From assembly GCA_038237435.1 (NCBI GenBank), contig JBBRYT010000002.1, positions 186,001 through 250,000 on the forward strand: a DNA stretch of 64,000 bases. The letters run 5' to 3'. The position numbers were made by a program, and so were the translations under genes. This document shows positions 33,219-41,240 of the stretch, piece by piece (positions within the stretch are counted from its first letter, which is position 1; the number at the start of each line of letters is the position of its first letter). The notes beneath the pieces are model-generated. The model had not been told where the DNA came from. It ran no database searches and saw only the letters and a program-made list of their open reading frames with translations. The DNA is from JACCTI01 sp038237435 (GTDB taxonomy: Bacteria; Verrucomicrobiota; Verrucomicrobiia; Chthoniobacterales; UBA10450).

Positions 33219-33779
33219 ATGTTTCTCATGCACAACCTGTTAACGGTTAAGGAAACCGCCAAGTATTTGCGGATACCTTTGCCGACGGTCTACTATCTTG
33301 TGCAACGCGGACAACTACCCGCGATCCAAATCGGCGGCCGCTGGCGTATTAAGAAGGCGTCGCTCGATAAAGATATTCTTAAAGAAGACAAATCCGGGCA
33401 GCCAACCGTTTTGGTCGTAGACGATGACGAAAGCCTGCAAAGTCTCTTTAAGCTTTTTCTGAAAAAGATCGGCTTCAGCCGCGTCGTCGTGGGCACGGTG
33501 AAGGAAGCGCTCGCCGCCCTCGACAAACAGCACTTCGATTTGCTCTTCCTCGATTTAAAATTGCCCGACGGTCCGGCTGATGATGTCTACGATGCCGCGA
33601 AAAAAATCGATCCGGAATTGCCGATCGTCGTGATCACCGGTTATCCGGACAGCGAAATGCTCGATCGCATCCTAAGTAAGGGTCCGATCACGGTTTTGAA
33701 AAAGCCACTCCAGGTCGAGCAACTGCAACAGACCGTGCGCATCCTCGGCCACAAAGACGCGGCGCGACTGGCTGCCTAA
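33219..33779 (+). CDS. Excisionase-type HTH fused to a response-regulator receiver
   Basis: 186 residues. Residues ~6-50 are an excisionase/MerR-like helix-turn-helix (LLTVKETAKYLRIPLPTVYY, GQLPAIQIGGRWRIKK). Residues 62-180 are a receiver domain: D69/D70 acidic pair (LVVDDDES), phospho-acceptor D112 (LLFLDLKLPDG), T/K in VVITGYP and VLKKPLQ. DNA-binding before receiver is the reverse of usual order. The partner kinase is not adjacent. TAA comes from an exact dispersed 9-mer (33775-33783). An ATG 9 nt downstream is an alternative start. Confidence 0.85.
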   Translation: MFLMHNLLTVKETAKYLRIPLPTVYYLVQRGQLPAIQIGGRWRIKKASLDKDILKEDKSGQPTVLVVDDDESLQSLFKLFLKKIGFSRVVVGTVKEALAALDKQHFDLLFLDLKLPDGPADDVYDAAKKIDPELPIVVITGYPDSEMLDRILSKGPITVLKKPLQVEQLQQTVRILGHKDAARLAA

Positions 33780-33793
33780 CGAGTAGTAGCTCC

Positions 33794-34885
33794 TTAGCGC
33801 ACTTCTACTTCGATCGGCAGCCAATGGTTTACCATATACGTGCCGTAATCGGCCGGGCGTTCGGCTGGTTGAGTGCGACCGGCTGAATCGGTCGCGCGCG
33901 CGACGATCTTCGCCTTACCCGGTTGCGCGGGCGTTTTCCATTCGAAGTCCCAAAAGCGCCAGGCGTTTTCCAGCGCTTCATCGAGGAAGGTCGCCTTCGA
34001 CCAGGTTTGGCCGTCATCGAAACTCAGCTCGACCTTGGCCACGGTGGCTTCACCGCCCCAGGCCGCGCCGTGAATGTGATAGGTCTCGTTAGGCGAAATT
34101 ACTTCGCCCGGTTCAGGTCGCGCGACCTGCGCTTTCACCTGCATCTCGCCTAACGAGTGCAAGCTCGGCAAGTTGCCTTCCCGGCGTTTCCAAAACGTGT
34201 AATCGATCGACTGAAAGTAACCGTTAAACGGCTCCTCGCTCACGATGATGCGCTCGAGCCATTTTACCGAGGCCATGCCGAACCAACCCGGCACAAGCGC
34301 GCGCAGGGGATATCCGTGTGAGGGCGTGAGCGGGTTTCCGTTCATGCGCAAGGCGAGCAGGACGTCGCCCTGCGCTTTCGCCATCGGCAAACTACGCGCG
34401 TAATGAATCGAGCCCGGCGGCTTGGGCGCTTCTTTGATTTCGCCTTGATCCGCGCCTTGCAAGATCACTTCCCCCGCCTTCGCGTTCAGTCCGGCGCGTC
34501 GCAGAATTGTGCCTAACGAGACGCCACTCCATTGCGCGTTGCCGACCGCGCCTAGTCCCCATTGCACGCCTTTCACCTTTGGTTGCAAGAACGCGCGCCC
34601 ATTTCCGGCGCATTCCATCGTCGCCGTCACCGTCTGTTGCGGCATCGCTTCCAGCTCGGCGTAACGCAACTCCAAGGGAGTCGTCACCGCGCCTTCCACA
34701 CGCAGCCGCCAATCTTGTGCCGCAATTTGTGGAATCGGAAAATGACAGCGGACGTAGAACGACTCGTTAGGCGTGACGAAATCGCGCAGGCCGGCAAAGG
34801 GCATTTCCCAGTTCGGCACCTCGTCACTGCGGCTGATCAATCCTTCAAACGATTCGCGCATAGTCTCCGAGTTTAGTGGCCTCAA
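33794..34885 (-). CDS. Sulfite oxidase-family molybdopterin enzyme
   Basis: 363 residues; oxidoreductase molybdopterin domain plus Mo-co dimerisation domain. FVTPNESFYVRCHFPIP, the molybdenum-binding cysteine C92 in TATMECAGNGRAF, HGYPLRALVPGWFGMASVKW and the C-terminal Ig-like domain (EVISPNETYHIHGAAWGGEA, KVELSFDDGQTW). No heme domain and no Tat signal, so this may be a cytoplasmic sulfite-oxidising or related enzyme. Four exact dispersed 9-mers lie in it (34085, 34149, 34512, 34763), two read as PNE. Confidence 0.88.
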   Translation of the reverse strand: MRPLNSETMRESFEGLISRSDEVPNWEMPFAGLRDFVTPNESFYVRCHFPIPQIAAQDWRLRVEGAVTTPLELRYAELEAMPQQTVTATMECAGNGRAFLQPKVKGVQWGLGAVGNAQWSGVSLGTILRRAGLNAKAGEVILQGADQGEIKEAPKPPGSIHYARSLPMAKAQGDVLLALRMNGNPLTPSHGYPLRALVPGWFGMASVKWLERIIVSEEPFNGYFQSIDYTFWKRREGNLPSLHSLGEMQVKAQVARPEPGEVISPNETYHIHGAAWGGEATVAKVELSFDDGQTWSKATFLDEALENAWRFWDFEWKTPAQPGKAKIVARATDSAGRTQPAERPADYGTYMVNHWLPIEVEVR

Positions 34886-34957
34886 GAGAATGTGTCATCC
34901 GGCGATGCGCTTGCCAACGCGGCGGGTGCGTCGCATAGTTGCGCCTCAAATTTTCCG

Positions 34958-35029
34958 GCGCGGTTAGCTCAGTGGTAGAGCACCTCCCTGACACGGAGGG
35001 GGTCACAGGTTCGAACCCTGTATCGCGCA
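34958..35029 (+). tRNA. tRNA-Val (anticodon GAC)
   Basis: A full cloverleaf. Acceptor GCGCGGT pairs with ATCGCGC (35022-35028), with discriminator A at 35029. D-arm GCTC-AGTGGTA-GAGC; anticodon stem CCTCC/GGAGG around CTGACAC, anticodon GAC; T-arm ACAGG-TTCGAAC-CCTGT. CCA is not encoded. Confidence 0.95.
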
Positions 35030-35177
35030 CGTCCTGAAACTGTAACATTCACTGTTACATTAACTGCCGCGCAATAATCTTTCATCAGCGCCGGCGCAGA
35101 GACAGCAACGAGCAACATTTTAAATCGCTGCAAAAAAAAGAGGAATGCCCGGACGATTTCCATCATAGTGCGAAATC

Positions 35178-36365
35178 ATGGATCCGGAATTGCGCGCGCG
35201 GTTTAATGCCGATTTCAACGACGCGCGCTACGAAAAATTGATGCGGATCGCCAATGGGACCGAGCGTTGGCCGGTCGATTTTCGCATTTCCGAATCGCCC
35301 ATATTCCTAACGCCGGAATTCGCGCGCGAGATTGCAACCGCCGCGGAAGAGATGGTGGCGCAGGTGCGGACGCCGGCGTTTGCCCGCCATGCGCAGGACG
35401 CTATCCCGCCCGGCCTGGAAGTGCCTAACGAGACGTCGCACCCGGCTTTCATCCAGATCGACTTCGCCATTTGCGAAGAGAATGGAAAGCTCACGCCGCG
35501 CTTGATCGAGCTGCAGGGATTTCCCAGTCTCTACGGCTTTCAGATTTTCCTGCTCCGTTGCATGCGACAGGCATATCCCGCCATCCCGGCAGAAGCGCAC
35601 TCGTTCTTTAATGGTTTCGACGAACAGTCTTACGTCGAGTTGTTGAGGCGCGTCATCCTCGGCGATTCGAAGCCGGAGAATGTAATCCTGCTGGAGATCG
35701 AGCCGGAAAAGCAAAACACGCGCATCGACTTCGTTTGCACCGAAACATTGCTCGGCGTCGCACCGGTTTCGCTCACGGATGTGACGCGGCGTGGCAAAGA
35801 GCTCTTTTATCAACGCGACGGACGCGAAGTGCGGATCGAACGCGTCTATAATCGCGTTATTTTCGACGAACTATTGCGTCGTCCCGACCTCAGCTTCGGC
35901 TTCAATTTCCAGCATGAAATTGACGTAACTTGGGTGGGGCATCCGAATTGGTATTTCCGGATCAGCAAACACTCCCTCCCGTATTTGAAGACGAAATACA
36001 CTTCCCGCGCGTTTTTCGCCGACAAGTTTCCGCCTAACGAATCGCTGAGCGGCTACGTCCTTAAACCGCTCTACTCCTTCTCTGGGCTCGGCGTTGATCT
36101 CGAACCAACGCAGGAAAAGCTGGCCGCCTTGCCGGATCTGCACGCTTGGATTCTGCAGGAAAAGGTAAACTACGCCGCGTTTGTTCCGACAGTCGACGGT
36201 CCGAATTCAAAAGCGGAAATCCGCATGATGTTTCTCTGGCCGGATGCCGGCGAGCCCGTGCTGGTGAACAATCTCGTGCGAATGAGCCAGGGCGCGATGA
36301 TGGGCGTGAAGTTCAACAAGAACAAAACCTGGGTCGGCTCCAGCATCGCGTTTCATCGCGGCTGA
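35178..36365 (+). CDS. ATP-grasp-like protein of unknown substrate
   Basis: 395 residues, no signal peptide. The C-terminal third has ATP-grasp-like features: SGYVLKPLYSFSGLGVDL (Lys and Gly-rich loop), HAWILQEKVNYAAFVPT, KAEIRMMFLWPDAGEPVLVN, VRMSQGAMMGVKFNKNKTWV. The N-terminal part has ELQGFPSLYGFQIFLLRC and an acidic IQIDFAICEENGKLTPRLIE. It may ligate an amino acid or peptide, but no family name is certain. Follows tRNA-Val; monocistronic. Confidence 0.6.
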   Translation: MDPELRARFNADFNDARYEKLMRIANGTERWPVDFRISESPIFLTPEFAREIATAAEEMVAQVRTPAFARHAQDAIPPGLEVPNETSHPAFIQIDFAICEENGKLTPRLIELQGFPSLYGFQIFLLRCMRQAYPAIPAEAHSFFNGFDEQSYVELLRRVILGDSKPENVILLEIEPEKQNTRIDFVCTETLLGVAPVSLTDVTRRGKELFYQRDGREVRIERVYNRVIFDELLRRPDLSFGFNFQHEIDVTWVGHPNWYFRISKHSLPYLKTKYTSRAFFADKFPPNESLSGYVLKPLYSFSGLGVDLEPTQEKLAALPDLHAWILQEKVNYAAFVPTVDGPNSKAEIRMMFLWPDAGEPVLVNNLVRMSQGAMMGVKFNKNKTWVGSSIAFHRG

Positions 36366-36384
36366 CCAACTACTCGTTAGGCGA

Positions 36385-36873
36385 TTATTGTATTTTGGAG
36401 ACTCGAATGTCGCCGCCGCCCACGATATACATCCGCCAGCCCCAACTGCCCTTCACAATAATGACCGGCGGCGAATCGACCGGCGGGTAAGCGCGCGTCA
36501 CCTGTTGGGATTGCGCCCAGACCTGGCCGTTCTCGAGCGTGAAGCGAGACCGTCCGTTGTAGCCGTGGAACGGTCCGACGATCCGGCTTTCGATGACCTG
36601 CGGTTGCGACGCGATCTTGTTATCTTTGACCGCATGCTCGACCGCGGCGTTGGCTGCTTCTTGATTGGCGGAGTTGACGTAGCGCCGAATAAAATCGTCC
36701 AAGCGCTCACGCTCTTCCGGCGTCAGTTTATTCAGGCCGGCTTCTTCAAACGCCTTGGGCGACATGGATTTTTCCACGCCGGAAAACTCAGCCTTTTGTT
36801 CTTCGGCCAGGGCCGAGGTCAGGCCGATCATTAAAGCAAACGCGATCGCGATACTGCGGTGAGGAATCATCAT
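36385..36873 (-). CDS. Small secreted protein of unknown function
   Basis: 162 residues. Signal peptide (IAIAFALMIGLTSALAEEQ), then a helix (SPKAFEEAGLNKLTPEERER LDDFIRRYV) and a beta-rich end (IESRIVGPFHGYNGRSRFTL, ENGQVWAQSQQ, PVIIVKGSWGWRMYIVGG). The IVGxFxGYNGxxxFxLENGQVW pattern recurs in small exported proteins of several phyla. An exact dispersed 9-mer fills the gap (36373-36381) to the convergent ATP-grasp gene. Confidence 0.72.
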   Translation of the reverse strand: MMIPHRSIAIAFALMIGLTSALAEEQKAEFSGVEKSMSPKAFEEAGLNKLTPEERERLDDFIRRYVNSANQEAANAAVEHAVKDNKIASQPQVIESRIVGPFHGYNGRSRFTLENGQVWAQSQQVTRAYPPVDSPPVIIVKGSWGWRMYIVGGGDIRVSKIQ

Positions 36874-36886
36874 AGGGTTGGAATCG

Positions 36887-37150
36887 TTACTTCGCAGACA
36901 TCATTTGCACAACTTCCGCGGAAGTGCGCACGGGGACGATCTCAAAATCCATCAGGTCCTTCCACTCGTTAGTCCAAAGTGGGAAAAGGGATTCATCGGA
37001 AGTTTGCATCAATTGATAACAGATCTTCACGTCTGCGCTGATCCAACTCGAGACGTATTCCAAACCAGCCGGCATCATCCGGCCCTTCTCGTGAAAGCGC
37101 CGATAGATTTCGGGCGCATCTTTAAACCTCTCGATCACCATGTAGAGCAT
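36887..37150 (-). CDS. DUF3303-like protein
   Basis: 87 residues from ATG 37150. MLYMVIERFKDAPEIYRRFH, EKGRMMPAGLEYVSSWIS, YQLMQTSDESLFPLWTNEWK, DLMDFEIVPV: the DUF3303 pattern, a ferredoxin-like alpha/beta barrel half. Function unknown. It starts 4 nt after kbl ends on the same strand and is probably co-transcribed. Confidence 0.82.
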   Translation of the reverse strand: MLYMVIERFKDAPEIYRRFHEKGRMMPAGLEYVSSWISADVKICYQLMQTSDESLFPLWTNEWKDLMDFEIVPVRTSAEVVQMMSAK

Positions 37151-37154
37151 TCGT

Positions 37155-38336
37155 TTAGGCGAGCTCCTGGTTCGTTTCTGCAAAGGCATTGACGGCGAAT
37201 TCCAGATCTTCGTGCGAATGCGCCGCGCTCACCTGCGTGCGCACGCGCGCGGTGCCGTGCGGCACGACCGGATAGAAAAAGCCGATGACGTAAACACCTT
37301 TCTCCAGCATACGCGCGGCGAACTTCTGCGACTTCGCGGCGTCGCCAATCATGATCGGCACGATCGGATGCGTGCCGGGTTTGATGGTTAGGCCACGACT
37401 CGTTAGGGCGTCGCGGAAGTATTTTGTATTCGCCTCCAGTTTATCGCGCAGTTCGGTTGAGGCACTGAGCAGTTCGAGCGCTTTGATTGTGGCCGCGACG
37501 ATGTGTGGCGCGACACTGTTCGAAAAGAGATAAGGCCGCGAGCGTTGGCGCAGAAGTTCGACAATCTGTTTGCGAGCGCTGGTGAAGCCACCGCTCGCGC
37601 CGCCGAGCGCTTTACCCAGCGTGCCGGTGATGATGTCGATTTTGCCCATGACGCCGTGGTACTCGTGCGTGCCGCGTCCAGTTTTGCCGAGGAAGCCAGT
37701 CGCGTGTGCGTCGTCGATCATGGTGATGGCCTCATATTTCTCGGCTAGCCTAACGAGTGCTTCGAGATCAGCGATCGTTCCGTCCATGGAAAAACAGCCG
37801 TCGGTCGCGATCATGCGCACGCGCGCGCCACTCGCTTCTTTCAACTTCGTTTCCAGGTCGGCCATGTCGTTGTGCTTGTAGCGGGCGCGTTGCGCTTTGC
37901 AGAGACGAACACCATCGATGATTGAAGCGTGATTGAGTTCGTCGCTGATGATCGCGTCTTCCGGCCCGAGCAGTGTCTCGAACAAACCGCCATTCGCATC
38001 GAACGCGCTGGGATAAAGAATCGTGTCTTCGGTTCCAAGAAATTTCGTCAGTGCCGCTTCGAGTTCCTTGTGAATGTCTTGTGTCCCGCAAATGAAGCGG
38101 ACGCTGGCCATGCCGAAGCCGTGCGTGTCGAGCGCTTGTTTTGCGGCCGCGATCAGCGCGGGATGATCGGCCAGGCCCAGATAATTATTCGCGCACATGT
38201 TGAGCACCCGCTGCCCGCCGCTGACTTCGATCTTCGCATCCTGCGGCGTGGTGATGACGCGCTCGGTTTTGTAGAGACCTTGCGAACGGATTTCTTCCAG
38301 CGTGCGCGAAAGTTGCTGATCAAATTGTGCGAGCAT
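37155..38336 (-). CDS. kbl: Glycine C-acetyltransferase (2-amino-3-ketobutyrate CoA ligase)
   Basis: PLP enzyme that cleaves 2-amino-3-oxobutyrate with CoA to glycine and acetyl-CoA, the second step of threonine breakdown. 393 residues from ATG 38336, matching the family; a longer frame to a TTG at 38396 adds 20 unlikely residues. VLNMCANNYLGLADHPAL, IDDAHATGFLGKTGRGT, and the PLP lysine in ITGTLGKALGGASGGF. Its partner tdh lies at 39192-40226 on the same strand, separated by an oppositely oriented gene. Two exact dispersed 9-mers (37399, 37749). Confidence 0.93.
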   Translation of the reverse strand: MLAQFDQQLSRTLEEIRSQGLYKTERVITTPQDAKIEVSGGQRVLNMCANNYLGLADHPALIAAAKQALDTHGFGMASVRFICGTQDIHKELEAALTKFLGTEDTILYPSAFDANGGLFETLLGPEDAIISDELNHASIIDGVRLCKAQRARYKHNDMADLETKLKEASGARVRMIATDGCFSMDGTIADLEALVRLAEKYEAITMIDDAHATGFLGKTGRGTHEYHGVMGKIDIITGTLGKALGGASGGFTSARKQIVELLRQRSRPYLFSNSVAPHIVAATIKALELLSASTELRDKLEANTKYFRDALTSRGLTIKPGTHPIVPIMIGDAAKSQKFAARMLEKGVYVIGFFYPVVPHGTARVRTQVSAAHSHEDLEFAVNAFAETNQELA

Positions 38337-38399
38337 CGCCCAACTTGCGCGAAGGAAGTCACGATGCAAAAAAGGGCCGAAAAATTCTTGTGACAAGCT

Positions 38400-39188
38400 G
38401 TGAATAACCTGTTAACAACTCTGCGATCTCTCTTGAAGTCTGCCTCTTTTAAATACTGGCTACCCTGCGCGCTGGCCGCGTGTGCTTTTGTCTTCGCCTC
38501 TTGCGAATCAACGCCGGTGCGTTCTTCGTCGCGTCATTTGCCGACCTACGAGGCACCGATTGCGAAGCATGATTTCCAAAGCGTGCGCACAACTGCTTAT
38601 ACGCACACCGAGTCCGATCATTTGGAATTCACCAATCACAACGCGCTCGGAGGACGACTCCAGGCAGCGAGCGCGCCCATCCGCCGCGCCGAATATGTGC
38701 CGCGCGCCCAGCCCGTTGGTGGCTCAGCCAGCACCGATCTCTCGCCGGAATATCAACGCGGTAATTCGATCAGCTCCTCCCTTTATCTCGCGCCGCGAAA
38801 ACAAAAAGTAACGAAATGGGTCAAGACGAAACACGGCCGCAAGAAAGTCGTCGTGACAGAATATGTGCGACCGGCGATCGGGAGTGCGGCGGCTGATTGG
38901 TCGCGCTGGCCCGCGGGAACCATATTTCGCATCGTTTCCACCGGACAGATTTACAAGGTCCAGGACTACGGTTGGGCGCTAGCCGGCCGGAACACGATCG
39001 ATCTTTATTTCGCTACACGCCGCGACATGAATGACTGGGGCGTCCGCACGGAGCCGATCCAAATTCTGCGCTGGGGCGATCCGCAACAGAGTCTGCAGGT
39101 CCTACAGAATCATCAGGGCTACAAACACATTCAGCGAATGGTGCTGGAGCTGCAGGGCCAGCAGAACCAGGCCGCGGCCCTTCAGTAG
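38400..39188 (+). CDS. RlpA/3D-like double-psi beta-barrel lipoprotein
   Basis: 262 residues from GTG 38400. Lipobox-type signal (CALAACAFVFASC). The middle is poorly conserved; a basic stretch (KWVKTKHGRKKVVVTEYVRP) precedes the C-terminal domain, DWSRWPAGTIFRIVSTGQIY, VQDYGWALAGRNTIDLYFAT, WGVRTEPIQILRWG. This resembles the '3D' double-psi barrel of cell-wall lytic enzymes, though the three-Asp set is incomplete. Likely wall-associated. Its placement between kbl and tdh looks incidental. Confidence 0.7.
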   Translation: MNNLLTTLRSLLKSASFKYWLPCALAACAFVFASCESTPVRSSSRHLPTYEAPIAKHDFQSVRTTAYTHTESDHLEFTNHNALGGRLQAASAPIRRAEYVPRAQPVGGSASTDLSPEYQRGNSISSSLYLAPRKQKVTKWVKTKHGRKKVVVTEYVRPAIGSAAADWSRWPAGTIFRIVSTGQIYKVQDYGWALAGRNTIDLYFATRRDMNDWGVRTEPIQILRWGDPQQSLQVLQNHQGYKHIQRMVLELQGQQNQAAALQ

Positions 39189-39191
39189 TCG

Positions 39192-40226
39192 TTAGGCCGC
39201 TTTTTCCCAATCGAGGATAATCTTTCCCGATTGCCCGGACTTCATCAGTTCCACGCCCTCGATGATTTTCGTGTAGGGCAGATGATGTGTAATGACTGGT
39301 GAAATATCGAGACCGCTTTGAAGTAGTGCGGTCATCTTGTACCACGTCTCAAACATCTCGCGGCCGTAGATTCCCTTGATCGTCAGACCGTGAAAGACGA
39401 CGAGGTTCCAATCGATGGCCGCGTTACCGGGCATGATTCCGAGCATGGCGATGCGGCCGCCGTTTACCATCACGTCGAGCATGTCAGTAAAGGCGCGCGG
39501 ATTGCCGGACATTTCCAGTCCAACGTCGAAGCCTTCTTTCATCTCCAGTTCGTGCATTGCGTCCTGCAGTTTGGTTTCACGCACATCAATCGCCATGGTC
39601 GCGCCCATTTTTCTAGCGATGTCGAGACGATATGGATTCACATCGGTGATAACGATTTTGCGCGCGCCGGCCATTTTTGCGATGGGCACGGCCATGCATC
39701 CGATCGGGCCTGCTCCAGTGATGAGCACATCTTCGCCCACGAGATCAAAAGAAAGCGCAGTGTGCACAGCGTTGCCTAACGGATCCGAGCACGAAATGAC
39801 ATCGAGCGAAATTTTTGGATCGCAGCGCCAGATGTTTTTGTAGGGAACCACCACGTATTCGGCGAAACCGCCCGGTCGATTAACACCGATGCCTTTCGTG
39901 CTCGGACAAAGATGCCGACGACCGGCCAGGCAATTGCGGCAATGTCCGCAGACAATGTGGCCTTCGGTCGTGACCAGCTCGCCTTCCCTAAAATCGGTCA
40001 CGGCATTTCCGACGCGATCAACCACGCCGACGAACTCATGCCCGATGACCATCGGCACGGGAATCGTTTTCTGCGCCCACGCGTCCCAGTTGTAAATGTG
40101 CACGTCGGTTCCGCAGATCGACGCCTTCTGCACGCGAATGCGAACATCGTTCGGCGCGACGTCAGGCACCGGAACTTCCTGCAATTCGAGACCCGGCTCG
40201 GAGCGAGCCTTGACTACTGCCGGCAT
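39192..40226 (-). CDS. tdh: L-threonine 3-dehydrogenase
   Basis: NAD-dependent zinc alcohol-dehydrogenase-family enzyme that oxidises threonine to 2-amino-3-oxobutyrate, the substrate of kbl. 344 residues from ATG 40226 (a frame to 40274 is open). Catalytic zinc: ICGTDVHIYNWD and GHEFVG; structural zinc cysteines in CGHCRNCLAGRRHLC; NAD site VLITGAGPIGCMAVPIAKM; C-terminal GREMFETWYKM is typical of Tdh. Its TAA is within a one-mismatch dispersed motif (39188-39196). Confidence 0.94.
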   Translation of the reverse strand: MPAVVKARSEPGLELQEVPVPDVAPNDVRIRVQKASICGTDVHIYNWDAWAQKTIPVPMVIGHEFVGVVDRVGNAVTDFREGELVTTEGHIVCGHCRNCLAGRRHLCPSTKGIGVNRPGGFAEYVVVPYKNIWRCDPKISLDVISCSDPLGNAVHTALSFDLVGEDVLITGAGPIGCMAVPIAKMAGARKIVITDVNPYRLDIARKMGATMAIDVRETKLQDAMHELEMKEGFDVGLEMSGNPRAFTDMLDVMVNGGRIAMLGIMPGNAAIDWNLVVFHGLTIKGIYGREMFETWYKMTALLQSGLDISPVITHHLPYTKIIEGVELMKSGQSGKIILDWEKAA

Positions 40227-40317
40227 TGTCTTGCTCACGCCGACGAAACTAGGCGAGAGGTTGTCGCGCGGCAATCAACCTTGCGTTTGACTTCTTCTTT
40301 CCGGATGGTGGCGACTC

Positions 40318-41232
40318 ATGTCCTCCACGGTCGATCGCGCCACCCCGAAGCCGGTCACCGCCAAGCTCACTTTTCTCTTTCGCTTCGCCAGTACGATCGC
40401 GCTTTGGGGTGTCGCGCTGCTCATCATTTTTTCCGGATACGAACTCGCCTTCTTCGGGCTCATCGGCGCGCTCGGATTGCTGAGCCTTTGGGAATTCTAT
40501 GGAATGCTCGATCACAAGGGGCTGCCGAATTTCAAGATCACCGCCATGATCTGCGGCGCGATCATGCTCTGCGGAAGTTTCTATTACTTTTCGCACTTCG
40601 GCCTGGCGCATTCCTACGACTTCGAAGTGGCTGTCTTGCTCGGATTTTTACTCACGGTTTTCGCGCGACAAATGTTCACTAACTTGCGCGACGACGCGCC
40701 GATCCGCACGATGGCTTACACGCTTTTCGGTCTGCTTTATGTCCTTTGGCTTTACAACTTCATCACGAAAATTGTGTACGTAGTGCCACGCTCGCCCATT
40801 GGCGCGGTCATGGGCCAGTTTTACGTATTGTATTTGATCGCGGTCACAAAGTTCAGCGACATGGGCGCCTACCTCACCGGGAGTGTGATTGGAAAACATC
40901 AAATGATTCCGCACATCAGTCCGAAGAAAACGTGGGAAGGATTTGCCGGCGCGCTTTTCTTTTCGCTGCTGGCCAGCTGGGGTTTGTTGAAACTGATGCC
41001 TAACAAGTTGTCGGTCTTAAACTGGACGCATGCGACCGTGCTCGGCTTGTTGTTAGGATTCGCCGCCGTCATCGGCGATCTCGCGGAATCAATCGTCAAA
41101 CGCAGTACCGGCGTGAAAGATTCGGGAAATCTCCTTCCGGGAATCGGCGGCGCGCTTGATTTAATCGACAGCCTTTTGTTTACGGCGCCGCTATTGTTTT
41201 TTTATCTGCGACTCGTTGTCGGCGTCGCTTAG
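40318..41232 (+). CDS. cdsA: Phosphatidate cytidylyltransferase
   Basis: Makes CDP-diacylglycerol from CTP and phosphatidic acid at the inner membrane. 304 residues with about eight hydrophobic segments. C-terminal catalytic region: SPKKTWEGFAGALFFSLLAS, GDLAESIVKRSTGVKDSGNL, LPGIGGALDLIDSLLFTAP. The signature departs from the classical LPGHGGxxDR: His is Ile and Arg is Leu, though Lys-Asp and Asp remain. It leads the cluster cdsA-dxr-rseP, the usual order. Confidence 0.92.
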   Translation: MSSTVDRATPKPVTAKLTFLFRFASTIALWGVALLIIFSGYELAFFGLIGALGLLSLWEFYGMLDHKGLPNFKITAMICGAIMLCGSFYYFSHFGLAHSYDFEVAVLLGFLLTVFARQMFTNLRDDAPIRTMAYTLFGLLYVLWLYNFITKIVYVVPRSPIGAVMGQFYVLYLIAVTKFSDMGAYLTGSVIGKHQMIPHISPKKTWEGFAGALFFSLLASWGLLKLMPNKLSVLNWTHATVLGLLLGFAAVIGDLAESIVKRSTGVKDSGNLLPGIGGALDLIDSLLFTAPLLFFYLRLVVGVA

Positions 41233-41240
41233 TTCTCACA

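Noticed and set aside
35041..35062. Terminator after tRNA-Val (TGTAAC...GTTACA)
   Set aside because: Only a 6-bp stem with a 7-nt loop and no T-run; too weak to call.
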